From NCBI GenBank assembly GCA_036971475.1, contig JBAIZL010000242.1, positions 102,501 through 166,500 on the forward strand: a stretch of DNA of 64,000 nucleotides, given 5' to 3'. The notes beneath the pieces are model-generated. The model saw only the letters and a list, made by a program, of their open reading frames with translations, was not told the origin of the DNA and ran no database searches. This DNA comes from Prosapia bicincta (Eukaryota > Arthropoda > Insecta > Hemiptera > Cercopidae). The translations under genes and the position numbers were made by a program. This document shows, in pieces, positions 35,424 to 47,495 of the stretch; position 1 is the stretch's first letter, and every line of letters begins with the position of its first letter.

Positions 35424-36243
35424 CATATTATTAATACACAATATCAAGAGCACAGTGATACAATATATTACAATAAAAATATTGAAAAGAACCCCAATAC
35501 CACAAAAATAATCAAAAGTAACAAATAAAACAAGTTACTTAAGATTAAACTCTTATGTACATTTCGATGACCATGTCATCATCATCAGAGGGTCTTGTTA
35601 CAAAACACAATCTAGCACACAAGAAGTTACAAACTAGAATGATCTTTTTTTTTCCAAAGACCTTTAACTAACTCAAAATTATTTTTAACATTAGCCGGTT
35701 TATTGGCCATACGAATATTATTTTCCATTTTAATTTTACAGGCGTTTCTTATGTAATTTTTATCTGACTCTTTTAAATTAGAAATACTACTTTCTATATT
35801 AGCTACTATATCAACTACAGTTTTGTTAGTGTAATTACAATGTGCAAAATTTAACCCTTTACTTAATAAATTAATTTCTTCTCTATTAAAAGTTTGGCTA
35901 GATTCATTACGAACTAGCAGACAGGTAGGGTTTTTATTATTATTACCTATTTCACCAAATTTAAATGTTTACTAATTGCTACAAATTTCTTATCCAGATT
36001 TTTTACCTTACAATCAATTTTATGCTTATTTATTACATACATTCTAGTTTCAGATCATTCTAGTTTGTAACTTCTTGTGTGCTAGATTGTGTTTTGTAAC
36101 AAGACCCTCTGATGATGATGACATGGTCATCGAAATGTACATAAGGGTTTAATCTTAAGTAACTTGTTTTATTTGTTATTTTTGATTATTTTTGTGGTAT
36201 TGGGGTTCTTTTCAATATTTTTATTGTAACATATTATTAATAC
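35424..36243 (-). mobile_element. Compact Penelope-like element, family E, with 14-bp TSDs
   Basis: CATATTATTAATAC flanks it at 35424-35437 and 36230-36243, an exact 14-bp duplication. Inside, ~177-bp terminal repeats are inverted (35468-35644 and 36053-36229) and nearly identical. Each carries an outward motif: minus strand 35555-35588 and plus strand 36109-36142, reading CTGATGA, T, GATGAC/GTCATC stem, GAAA, ATGTACAT. A 30-bp tail (35438-35467) is present on the left only, as reported for PLEs. Between the repeats lies only the N-terminal part of the ORF, so the element is internally deleted and non-autonomous. Confidence 0.88.
35634..36042 (-). pseudogene. PLE ORF N-terminal fragment
   Basis: From a Met at 36042-36040 a lysine-rich helix (HKIDCKVKNLDKKFVAI) leads to a frameshift near 35960. 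The next frame is open to the stop at 35636-35634. It contains FNREEINLLSKGLNFA, the conserved L-x-K-G-x-x-F-A motif ahead of PLE reverse transcriptase, then ANIESSISNLKESDKNYIRN. The stop lies inside the left terminal repeat. No reverse transcriptase or nuclease residues are present. Confidence 0.8.
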
Positions 36244-38266
36244 TGTTTACAACACTTTTAATAGTGGCGAAATCTATTACTTGACTGCTCAAGTACGCAG
36301 TTAGGTCGTACTTCTCGAGCCCTATTGCATCAGCTTTATTCGCGCGGCCAAAGACGCGGCAATGTAATTGATTCAATTAATTTGCTATAAACGAATTCAA
36401 CATAGGCAACAGCGTTGTTAACCGCGCGGTTATAGTCATATAGCATATTCAGATGATGAGATGGAACGTTTAAACGTTAAGAGAGACAGACAAAAGCTCT
36501 CTAGATACGCTAATGAAGCCTCTATGAAATGGAAAAAAACCTTTGAAGCCTCTAGGAGTTGGGAAAACGTTATGTCTTTTATTTAGGAAATATAATTTTT
36601 TTTAAAACCTACTTGCTACAGATACTTTCAAAGTAAACAACCCTTCAGATAAACCTTAAAACTCCTCCGTTGAAGAAACCCTACATCATATACCCAAAAT
36701 ATAAATTCTTAATATTTTGTAGGCTCTATTCCAAACTGTTGCGCGATAACTTAATATGGGTACTACAATCAGGCACCTTTGCAGAGGCTACATAATACAG
36801 AGTGTTCTGATGCATGAGAAATTTCCAAATCAGCAATTTCCACAATTTATTTTGATGTAGTGAAGGCAGTTACAGTGTCACGATTTAGGAGAGCAAAATT
36901 AAAATTAAAACAGGAAGTCGTAATGATGGGGGTCAGAGATAATTTGAGTTTCCGTAAAACAAGAACCATTTTCAACTATTTTGTTCTAAAATATTTTTTA
37001 AATAGTTTGGTATTTTACTAGTACCTGCTGCACAAATCTGACAAGTTTATTCTGCACCTTTGAGTTTAAAAAGGTGAGACTGTGCATTTTAATGGAAGCG
37101 GCTTTAATATATATCCAAGCCATAAATATCCAGAATCATGCTGCCCTAAGAGAGATTCAAATAATCTCATGTAAGCTCGCCTACACTTTGAATACCTGGT
37201 AGGCACCTCTCTTCGTTCCAATCGAACTTAAAGTAGCTACCATTCCCAGTGATGCCATAACTTTCACTTAATCCCAGAAACGTCAGATCATTATGTCCTT
37301 TAATTAGTCTTTCGTAACTGCATCTACTCCTCCTTACATTTTATCTTATATAGGGTGTAACGGATAGTCATGCCTTTATAACCCCAATAAAGAGTAGGTC
37401 AACTTCACGAGAAACCTGCATACGTGCTACATAATATTTCCCCTATATTCTGTAGCTGGCGATTTTATATCACAACCTAAATTCCCTCTATATTTGCAAT
37501 ATTTTCCCTATCCATAGGCGATAGTAAAATTCCTCTCATCTTCATCTTTATTGTACATGATATTCACAACAATAAAAAATAAACAATAACCTTTTCAGTA
37601 AAACACAGGCCTATTAGATTTTCTGTGTAGATCCCACTTTGATTAAGCCGTAAGTGCAATTACTGTACTAACCACGAACTCCTTCTCCACTAATTCAGCA
37701 TTACGACCCTGGCTAACCTAAATGTAACTTCCGGGCAAAGATTGATGAGTGAATATGTGTCGGGGCGAACTGCCCCTAACCAGTGGGTGGAAGAGGGCGG
37801 TTCGTGTAACATTGATTTATTTAATATTTCCAGGATTCCACTCGTAACGAACCCCAACCAAACATATTAGCGTAGGTTGATTTTCCTTAGCAGCATCTCT
37901 TGCAACAAATTTCAATTGAACACGTTTTTTATCTCAAACATTAAACTAATTTTTTAAAAGAAAGTTTAAAATAACAATAACTCTACTTTTAAATACGTGT
38001 TTTTTAAAGTTGTTAAGTGCAAAACCTCTAGAGAGAATGATTCTTAAAATTATTTTCACTTTTTTATGCCAGATATTTTACTTTAAAATGATACATCCAT
38101 CTTGTATTTCCGCTCCAAATTTTTAAATAATCATGGGGGTAACGACCTTGTTGAGCAAGTATGTGCTGAAAACTCAGAAAACAAACCACTGTTTTAACAA
38201 AATCGTTTACACAATAATTATGATAGATATATTATTAACGTCACAGTGCCAAGTTAGAGGTATTAG
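36244..38266. other. No gene recognised
   Basis: AT-rich with a GC-richer patch at 36290-36370. No domain or repeat family recognised. Confidence 0.5.
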
Positions 38267-38815
38267 TTAAATGAAAAAACACTGTTCATTTAACGACATG
38301 AACAAGTAATACAAGAAATGATAATCAACTTTTGTACTAATATGTAAAATAAATGTCCTATTTAACCAGTTATGGATACATTTTCGATAGGTTGCGGTGT
38401 GACTCAGTATTGAGATATCTATTGATATGAGTCGGTTTTCTGTAGACCGAATGATGAACAGAACCATTCTTACCCTACCTAACCAAGACGTCCAGAAACG
38501 GCAACCAGGCATAATAGTTCCAAAGTAAAAAAATATCCTGGAGTGAAGAGAGTTGAGGTACCTAAGGAACTTATCAGGTTCTGTGCCGCCATATTGCCAA
38601 ATCATAAAGACATCATCCAAATAGCGAAACCAAGCTTTAGGCCTGAAAGAAGCATCGTTCAGGGCGTCTTGTTCGAAGAACGTCATAAAAAGATTGTCTA
38701 TAGCTACAGAAAGAGAGGATCCCGTAGGGCGACCATCATGTTGCCCGTAAAACTGCCCATTAAACAAAAGGTAAGTGTTTTTGAGACATTATCTACCCAG
38801 AACGCGTTCGAATAA
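38267..38815 (-). pseudogene. Penelope-like reverse transcriptase fragment
   Basis: Upstream of the Met at 38767, the same frame reads FERVLG and, past one TAG/TAA stop, CLKNTYLLFNG, so the homology starts near 38812. The frame then has FYGQHDGRPTGSSLS, where PLEs have Q-x-x-G-x-P-M-G-S-S-L-S, then FFEQDAL and RYLDDVF, the catalytic box (about 38628-38608). Near 38515 it shifts: the neighbouring frame carries PFLDVLV (38501-38487) and VYRKPTHINRYLN, the expected continuation. Several stops follow. M to T in the P-M-G motif is an additional change. No terminal repeats were found nearby. Confidence 0.88.
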
Positions 38816-40071
38816 ACAGAAATTTATATTATTAAAAATCTATATTATTGGGTATATATAATACTGTAAATCTATAGTACTTGGTATCTGTATTTATGCA
38901 AATCTATATATCAGATCAGTTGGTGTTGTATCCATTTCTTAAGGTACAACACCTCTTCCCTGATTCTTACCACCACAAGTTGCCTGATATTGTTAACAAA
39001 ACATCTATTAAAAATGGATCATGTCAAAACTCACTAGAATAAAGGTGTTATTATTAATCATGGATAAATAGTACTGTATTATTTTTTAATTAAAAATACT
39101 ACTACACAAAACACTAAATTAATCATCTACAGTACAGAACGTAACATATTGTGTGAAATTACCTAATTTAATGTGTATAAATATTTATAAGTGAATATAC
39201 CCAGTTCACCGAGGACATGTTCAGAATATGACCTGTACCGAGAGTTTTCTTCATTTCAAAATTTATCAGATACGCTTTTAAGTTAGTTTTGTCTATATCT
39301 TTAAAATCTTTAATAATTGTAGTGTCACTATAAATTGTATTGACAGTAATTAACACCAATAAAATAGTTTACTCTGATTGGCTTTAGGTGTCTGTGCAGG
39401 AAAGATCAAATATGAATGATTGAGCTTCAATCGACGCCCAGAGAGATAGAGCCATAAAAGTAAAGCTATAAATGTGAGTAAATAAACACAAGTCTCGGCT
39501 GCCTAGAAGATACACCTCTAAATCTTGTTTGATCTGTCCTCGTCAACAGAGACGCAGTCTTTTTCAATCTCTGTGTTTGTTCAGAGATCTTGTTTACATG
39601 TAAATGAGAAAGTTGGCTTAATGTCTGATTTAACTGCACGGATCCTATCAAACTACCTATACATTTTATTGAAGCTGTATTTCCAAAGCCGTTTCCGTTG
39701 TTCGCCTTCTGTTTATAACGTTGTGAAAGTGTCGGCGAATAAAGATGGAAACACCCGCTTGTATTTGCAAATGCAGTGTTAATAAAAACGCCTTTAAGTT
39801 CTCAACCCCTTTCAGAATTGTTCACATCCATTCAGAATTGTTCACAGCGTTAGAAACTATTTTCCTTTTTTACGCCAAAGTTCTGTTTGTCTGTCTCATT
39901 TTACTTTAACCCTATATATGACAGTAGTGTAACCTCTATAGTGGCAAGTTGCTTCTTCAGTTCTTGTAGTAGTGTCATTAAATGGTCCAAATAGTTGTCA
40001 GTTTATACGAAACGTATGAATATTTATAAGTATTCAGTTTCAGGTAGAATACGATGGTATAATTTATATAA
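38816..40071. other. No gene recognised
   Basis: AT-rich. A 16-bp direct repeat ttcagaattgttcaca occurs at 39811 and 39831. The 85-residue plus frame at 39525-39782 has no recognised domain. Confidence 0.5.
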
Positions 40072-40740
40072 ATATAGTAGTGTACCCGGCGCACGTTGCT
40101 GCGCCAAAAATCATAATAAGAAAAGCAAATCAAACATCTAAACAATTATATTTCATTTACTGCAATGCTAGAAGATACACAATGTTTTTCTTGATTTCAT
40201 TAGGCGTCTAAACATACAACGTTTAGGTGGCCCAACACAAGAGCACGAAACACAGTGGTCCAAATGTTCGCTGACATGTTCCAAACTTAATCCAAGAATT
40301 GTCAATTATTGTCCTTGCGCCTTGTTTATGATTATTACGAATGCAAGACGCAAAGGAAACTGTAGTTGTTTGAAATCAGTAAGTAGATCTGATGAAATCA
40401 TCGGTATTCATGGATTTATGACCATTTCTCCTTTGAACTTGCCACCTCTGATTTCTGCATTGATCAAGTTGGGTGTCAGTTTTTTTTTTAACTAGTTTGG
40501 TTCCGTTGCACAGCTTTGGTTGATTCAAATTTCGCAAGAATATTAACCACGATACTACCTTTAATATCAATAAGTGCGATAGCAATAATTGTACATAGAA
40601 TTTAGCAATTTTAAACAGTTTAAAATACATAATAAAGCATTTTTATTTTTACATAACGTTTATAATTTAAAAAAAAATTCATTTAAGTAACGCTAGTATG
40701 GATATACATTTTAACATTAGACTAATGGAAGGCGGTACAC
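40072..40740 (-). mobile_element. Helitron 3' end with helicase remnant
   Basis: The minus strand holds the C-terminal part of a Helitron helicase. Downstream of it, the 18-bp hairpin GGCGCA-CGTTGC-TGCGCC (40088-40105) sits about 10-15 bp from a ctac-type end near 40075, the arrangement of Helitron 3' termini. The terminal CTRR is not exact (ctactat), so the precise end is uncertain. Confidence 0.72.
40168..40630 (-). pseudogene. Helitron PIF1-like helicase, C-terminal fragment
   Basis: The frame from 40630 contains LILKV followed by LRNLNQPKLCNGTKLV, the conserved N-L-x-x-x-x-x-L-C-N-G-T-R-L box of PIF1/Helitron helicases. After a frameshift at ~40378 the next frame reads QFPLRLAFVIIINKAQGQ, helicase motif with N-K-A-Q-G-Q. 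One stop interrupts it before LTILGLSLE and a degraded C-S-x-V-G-x-P-K motif. The frame ends at 40168. Rep nuclease and earlier helicase motifs are absent. Confidence 0.86.
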
Positions 40741-41740
40741 TGTACCGTCCTAAGCCTCTGGGGCTGAGCCCTGTGGATGGATCTACACAAACCTTCACAC
40801 GCACCATCCTGGGAGTATGTTAAACAAACCCTCCAAATTTCATCAACTTCTCCTTAGTGGTTTAGCCATCCAAAAGATACATACATACACACAACATCGG
40901 TTTTTGAACAATCCTAAGTCTCTGGGGCAGAGCCCTGTTTATGGATCTACACCAAACGTAAAACGAACCATCCTGGGAATATGTTAAACAATCCCTCCAA
41001 ATTTCATTACTTATGTTCAGTGGTTTAGGCGTTCATAAGACATACACATGCACACAATATACATACATCGGTTTGTAAACCATCCTAAACCTCTGGGAGG
41101 GGGCATCCCTGAGGATGGATCTACACCAAACTTCACACGAACCATCTTGGAAATATGTTAAACAATCCCTCCAAGTTATAAAACTTCTCTTTAGCGGTTT
41201 AGGCGTCCATAAGATACATACATACATAAGTCATTTTTTGAACCATCCTAAGTCTCTGTGGCGGAATACTATGGATGGATCTACATCAAACTTCAAATGA
41301 ACCATCCTGGGAATATGTTAAACAATCCTTCCCAATTTCATTAACTTCTGCTCAGCGGTTTAGGCTTTCATAAGACATATACATACACACATATATACAT
41401 ATATACGTTTCTGAACCATCCTAAGCCTTCGGGAGCGAAGCCCTGTGTATGGATCTACACCAAACTTTACAACAACCATCTTAGGTATATGTTAAAGAAT
41501 CCCTCCAAATCGTATTAACTTCTGTTCAGTGGTTTAGGTGTCCATAAGATACATACATACATAAGTCATTTTTTGAACCATCCTAAGCCTATGGGGTGGA
41601 GTACTGAGGATGGATCTACATCAAACTTCACATGTACCATCCTGTGGAATATTTAAAACAAACCATCCAAATTATATCAACTTCTGTTCAGCGGTTAGGG
41701 CGTCTATAACATACTTATATACATACACACATAGATAAAC
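40740..41740. repeat. Six-copy ~167-bp tandem repeat
   Basis: Units begin at the cctaag landmark at 40749, 40913, 41084 (cctaaac), 41247, 41420 and 41582, with spacing 162-173 bp. Each has ctctggg, ggatggatctacacc, aaccatcctgggaatatgtt, aaca-atccctccaaatt, a tcagtggtttaggcg box and a catacatacata run. Copies are clearly diverged. The array adjoins the Helitron fragment and may be its subterminal repeat. The 64- and 61-residue frames here are artefacts. Confidence 0.88.
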
Positions 41741-42984
41741 AGATTGATTTATATATGTATAGATTTCCTTCGATGTTTTGATATTATTGGTACATGGACA
41801 ACAATGAGTTTTAGAAGTAAAATTTTTAAACTAATTTTTCTGTGAAATGCATAATTTAGTTTTTTAATAAAAATGGGTTTTTGAAAAAAAAAGTAATAAT
41901 AATCAATAAAATTACGTTTTACCCTCAAAATTGCAATAAAACCATTCAAGTTGCAAAAACATCAATATTATTATCTTTTTGATATAATATATAAATTTTC
42001 TAATATAAAAATAAATGTACTTTAAAAACATAAAGTGTTTATACGATTAGCTAAAAAAAGAGGTTAAAACTTTAAAAGTTATAATATATACCTTTTAAAA
42101 TATAGGTATATTAGGTTTTCAGAAAGGTACTATACCTTTTCTGAATATTAGGTTGTAAAATTTCAAAACATTAATTTGGGTATTGGATTCATTAAATATT
42201 CATAAAATATAAAGTTTTAATAAAAATATATTGTAAAAGAGTGAAAACTAACCAATATTAAAATCGTCTTAAAGGTAAATTATGGAAAAGCTTTTAACAT
42301 TTGAAATGAAGTATGATTTTGAGATGTTTGTCTTTAATAAATATGTAATACAAGAGAAAAAAGTGTTATAGGTTTTCCAAATATATTTTTTTGTTAGGAA
42401 AAAAGCAACTACTATTCTAGATAGGCCTAACAGGCTACACCGCTATGAAATTCAGACTAAATTAACAACAATTATTGAATGACTGATAATAAAAGTGAAA
42501 TGCCTACTTTACAGACAGACGCAGTGAAATTCCTAAATATTTATGTGTCTATGTTACAGCCTTGTACGCGACTTACTGGCGTCTGGTTTTGCTTGAAAAA
42601 GAAAATTAATAGACATTGGCTTCTGCAATTAAGCCTTTTTGATTCCTTTTATAAGAGAAATCGTCTACAGTGGCAATATGAACTTTATTTAAGAGTTAAA
42701 AAAGAATTTTCAACCCACAAGTTCTGTGAAAATATTAATTGAAATCTCAATTACATCCCAATAAACTTACATTAAGCACAAATTATATGGTTATAATTTT
42801 ATAGAAATTTATCTCCAAACCAGATCACTTACTTGCGTGTACTGAGACTCACCAATAGACATGAGATACGCAAGAGGGGGGTTCGCCGATTAATAGAAGT
42901 AGAAGCCCAGGCAGCTGTCTACTCCTCTCTCCCATCTAGGCACAGTGGTCAATAAGAAACAGTGGTTTTGGAGCGCCTATACGT
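41741..42984. other. AT-rich stretch, no gene seen
   Basis: The 87-residue plus frame at 42479-42742 has no recognised domain. A short GC-richer lead-in begins at ~42860 before the satellite. Confidence 0.5.
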
Positions 42985-44530
42985 ATAGCAGCATAGTTCG
43001 ACAAACACTGAACAGTGGGCCCTCCACTCTGGTCAAGAAGGCAACTGCGCATCGATGAGCCAAGTCTCTTGCTATGACTCGTTAGTTATACTATGAGCTA
43101 TACTAAAGTCCCCTATACGAAACCAGGCGGGTGGCTAAAGATGCAGCGTTGCCACATGGGCGAAATACGAATCAAGGACAGGCGATAGACTGACAGCCCT
43201 ACGTTCGAACTAGGCAACACTGTTTGCTCAGGGTTGCCAGTAAGTGCTCACGGGTAAGCCACTTTCGACTATACCTCGCGAGACCAGTTCCATACGTGGC
43301 AACAGCGCTAAACAAGCCACCCGCTCGATGTCGTGCAGTGGACTTTAGCAACGTAGTTCGACACTCACTGAGCAGTAGGTCTCCCACTCTAAACCTCAAG
43401 GAACGTAATGATGAGCCAAGTCTCTTGCTATGACTCGTTAGTTATACTATGAACTATACTAAAGTCCACTATACGAAACCAGGCGGGTGGCCTAAGATGC
43501 AGCGTTGCCACATGAGCGAAGTACGAATCACGGACAGGCGATAGACTGACAGCCCTACTTTCGAACTAGGCAACACTGTTTGCTCAGGGTTGCCAGTAAG
43601 TGCTCACGGGTAAGCAACTTTCGACTATACCTCGCGAGACCAGTTCCATACGTGGCAACAGCGCTAAACAAGCCACCCGCTTGATGTCGTGCAGTGGACT
43701 TTAGCAACGTAGTTCGACACTCACTGAGCAGTAGGTCTCCCACTCTAAACCTCAAGGAACGTAATGATGAGCCAAGTCTCTTGCTATGACTCGTTAGTTA
43801 TACTATGAACTATACTAAAGTCCACTATACGAAACCAGGCGGGTGGCCTAAGATGCAGCGTTGCCACATGAGCGAAGTACGAATCACGGACAGGCGATAG
43901 ACTGACAGCCCTACTTTCGAACTAGGCAACACTGTTTGCTCAGGGTTGCCAGTAAGTGCTCACGGGTAAGCAACTTTCGACTATACCTCGCGAGACCAGT
44001 TCCATACGTGGCAACAGCGCTAAACAAGCCACCCGCTTGATGTCGTGCAGTGGACTTTAGCAACGTAGTTCGACACTCACTGAGCAGTAGGTCTCCCACT
44101 CTAAACCTCAAGGAACGTAATGATGAGCCAAGTCTCTTGCTATGACTCGTTAGTTATACTATGAACTATACTAAAGTCCACTATACGAAACCAGGCGGGT
44201 GGCCTAAGATGCAGCGTTGCCACATGAGCGAAGTACGAATCACGGACAGGCGATAGACTGACAGCCCTACTTTCGAACTAGGCAACACTGTTTGCTCAGG
44301 GTTGCCAGTAAGTGCTCACGGGTAAGCAACTTTCGACTATACCTCGCGAGACCAGTTCCATACGTGGCAACAGCGCTAAACAAGCCACCCGCTTGATGTC
44401 GTGCAGTGGACTTTAGCAACGTAGTTCGACACTCACTGAGCAGTAGGTCTCCCACTCTAAACCTCAAGGAACGTAATGATGAGCCAAGTTTCTTGCTATC
44501 TCTTGTTAGTTATACTACGAGCTATACCAC
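42985..44530. repeat. 356-bp satellite, four full copies
   Basis: The gatgagccaag landmark recurs at 43055, 43410, 43766, 44122 and 44478, so the period is 355-356 bp. The last three full copies appear identical; the first and the flanking partial copies are diverged. The unit is GC-richer than surrounding DNA. A 66-residue minus frame recurs once per unit (43199, 43555, 43911, 44267) with only a few changes, simply because the unit is repeated; I do not regard it as a gene. Confidence 0.96.
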
Positions 44531-44973
44531 TCGTATGTACCTTTTATGTACTACTTTCATTCCAAATAGCCTTCACATGATCCTTCATGTACACGAGTAA
44601 TACTGTCCCCTATAACCCAGGACAGGTGGTATTCATTCTTTCCTCTATCCTATCATCCTCGTGAATTGTATTGTACACGATACATGGTGAAACTTTAAAA
44701 CAACTTTCTAAACTTATAATTCAAGTAAACTTATGAAAAGCTTTCTTAGACAAAACATTTTCGTCCGCCAGTGTCCCATGTATTATTCACGATCCTTTCT
44801 ATCCCCTACATTGGAAATAAGCGTCAACAAACTTAAAACGCGAAAAATATATCTGTTTAACATGCTTCTGATAAAACTTCCTTGTATAATCTATTGATAT
44901 ACAAATGAATACCCAGCATTGACTTCTTACATAATATAAAAACTTCTTACTATAATCTTTTGAATAAATAATT
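44531..44973. other. AT-rich stretch, no gene seen
   Basis: No feature recognised. Confidence 0.5.
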
Positions 44974-45262
44974 AAGGATTAATATTAATTAATCACTTTA
45001 ACAATAGTTTATGACCATCCGAACTTTAAATTTTGTAAATTTGTGAAAACTTACTGAGACAGAACGTTTTCGATCGCTATGTGGCGATCTTCGTCTGATC
45101 TTCATTGATGAAGATCGCCACATAGCGATCGAAAAAGGTCTGTCTCAGTAAGTTTTCACAAATTTACAAAATTTAAAGTTCGGATAGTCACAACCTATTG
45201 TTAAAGTGATTAACCAATAATCACTGAATATAATGGACTACAATATTCAAGGATTAATATTA
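44974..45262. mobile_element. Palindromic mini-PLE, family C, with 14-bp TSDs
   Basis: AAGGATTAATATTA at 44974-44987 is repeated exactly at 45249-45262. Between them, arms 44989-45092 and 45110-45212 are inverted and nearly identical, with no ORF. Motifs face outward: plus strand 45105-45134 (TTGATGA, A, GATCGC/GCGATC, GAAA) and minus strand ~45063-45098 (CAGACGA, A, same stem, GAAA, AACGTT). A 36-bp tail is present on the right only and ends aatggactacaatattc, as at 18785-18801. It consists of terminal repeats only, so it must be non-autonomous. Confidence 0.9.
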
Positions 45263-46134
45263 GTTTGAAAGTGTTAATTGAAAGTGTAATTTATTACATT
45301 TCACTCTCAAACTTATATTCTTTGTAACGACGATGGAATGATTAATCGAAAAGATAGTAATACTATCGAAGTGTTACTCTATAGTCACTTCATCCATATG
45401 TAGGTAATAAATAGATGTAGGGTTTATTTTATACAATCCTTTTCCCATTTATGTTTTTGAATACTTTTTAATGCTTCATCAAATAATTAAATTTTACTGT
45501 CAAGAACCACTCACAACTTCTGTTTAAAATTAAATTCTTTTACGACTCGTAATATAATTAGTATTATCATTCTTTACAAACGTCTGAGATATAAAACTTT
45601 AAATTTTGGAATATACACGTATAGTGTTCCTGCTCGTTTGATTTTACATCTGATACTCAGTACATGTAATAGGTTTCTTAAATCCACTATAACAGCCTCA
45701 AGGCGCACTGATGCCTTATAAAGATTTTTTTTAAACCTTTTATAGGCTATAAAATATTTTTAAATTCAAAGGGTTTGTAACACATTTTATATTAATTTCA
45801 AACTCTCATATGGAAATTCAATATAACCTCAATATAGTTTTCATACAAAACGAATTAATAGTTAACTGAAAGCTGTTAATAAATGTGAGTACACAACGCC
45901 GATAAAGACATAATTATTCCTAGCCTTGTTTGATTATGGAAGAAAGAAACTGGTATTTACGAAGAGCATATACGAGTAAATGTTCTGCAGCTAAGAAGAT
46001 AACATGCTCCGGCTTAAATGCTTGAGGAAATCGGAGTAACAGGTGATGAAGATTTTAATGGAGTTTCGAATAAGTTTGTTAGAAATTTCTTTAGCTTGTG
46101 AAAATTAAAAGTCACAGTGTCGTTTTAAGTTAAA
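45263..46134. other. AT-rich stretch, no gene seen
   Basis: No feature recognised. Confidence 0.5.
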
Positions 46135-47495
46135 GGACATCTAGAACTGGTAGAATGAAGAGGACATGAGCGGAATTTATTGTTAGTGATAAATTGACAC
46201 ACAAGCTGCTAGTGCAGATTCTGTAAAGAGGAAGAGGGAAATAAAAACGTCTAAAAGCTAATAGCAAGCATACATACGCAAAATAAACATATATAGAGTG
46301 GAAGAATTTGTAGAAAGAAAAGGAGATGAGCTGAAACTGTGATTGGCGATAAGTGGAGACGCAAGCTGGTCGAGGAGATTCCCTGAGGAGGAAATTAAAA
46401 AGTCTTAAAGCTAATAGCAAGCATACATACGCAAAATAAGTATATCTAGAGTGACTGAATTGGTAGAAATAAAGGTGAAGAGTGGAAACGATGATTGGTG
46501 ACAAGTGGAGACGCAAGCTGGTCGGGGAGATTCCCTAAGGAGGAAATTAAACGTCTTAAAGCTAATAGCAAGCATACATACGCAAAATAAGTATATCTAG
46601 AGTGACTGAATTGGTAGAAATAAAGGTGAAGAGTGGAAACGATGATTGGTGATAAGTGGAGACGCAAGCTGGTCGGGGAGATTCCCTAAGGAGGAAATTA
46701 AACGTCTTAAAGCTAATAGCAAGCATACATACGCAAAATAAGTATATCTAGAGTGACTGAATTGGTAGAAATAAAGGTGAAGAGTGGAAACGATGATTGG
46801 TGACAAGTGGAGACGCAAGCTGGTCGGGGAGATTCCCTAAGGAGGAAATTAAACGTCTTAAAGCTAATAGCAAGCATACATACGCAAAATAAGTATATCT
46901 AGAGTGACTGAATTGGTAGAAATAAAGGTGAAGAGTGGAAACGATGATTGGTGATAAGTGGAGACGCAAGCTGGTCGGGGAGATTCCCTAAGGAGGAAAT
47001 TAAACGTCTTAAAGCTAATAGCAAGCATACATACGCAAAATAAGTATATCTAGAGTGACTGAATTGGTAGAAATAAAGGTGAAGAGTGGAAACGATGATT
47101 GGTGACAAGTGGAGACGCAAGCTGGTCGGGGAGATTCCCTAAGGAGGAAATTAAACGTCTTAAAGCTAATAGCAAGCATACATACGCAAAATAAGTATAT
47201 CTAGAGTGACTGAATTGGTAGAAATAAAGGTGAAGAGTGGAAACGATGATTGGTGACAAGTGGAGACGCAAGCTGGTCGGGGAGATTCCCTAAGGAGGAA
47301 ATTAAACGTCTTAAAGCTAATAGCAAGCATACATACGCAAAATAAGTATATCTAGAGTGACTGAATTGGTAGAAATAAAGGTGAAGAGTGAAAACGACGA
47401 TTGGTGACAAGTGAAGGATACAAGCTGGACGGGGAGATTCTCTAAGGAGGAAGGGGGAAATGAAAACGTCTAAAACTAGTAGCAAGCATACGTAT
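46135..47495. repeat. 151-bp satellite array, left part
   Basis: The gagtgactgaattggtag landmark recurs at exact 151-bp steps (46446, 46597, 46748, 46899, 47050, 47201, 47352, counted from the recurring frame and landmark). Older, diverged units lie at 46143 and 46294. One site, gattggtgac versus gattggtgat, alternates over the first five homogeneous units, hinting at a 302-bp dimer. The 73-residue minus frames that repeat every 151 bp are artefacts of the array. Confidence 0.96.

Noticed and set aside
43199..44467. Four nearly identical 66-residue minus-strand ORFs
   Set aside because: They recur at exactly the 356-bp satellite period. The frame is a by-product of the repeat, with no domain or expression signal.
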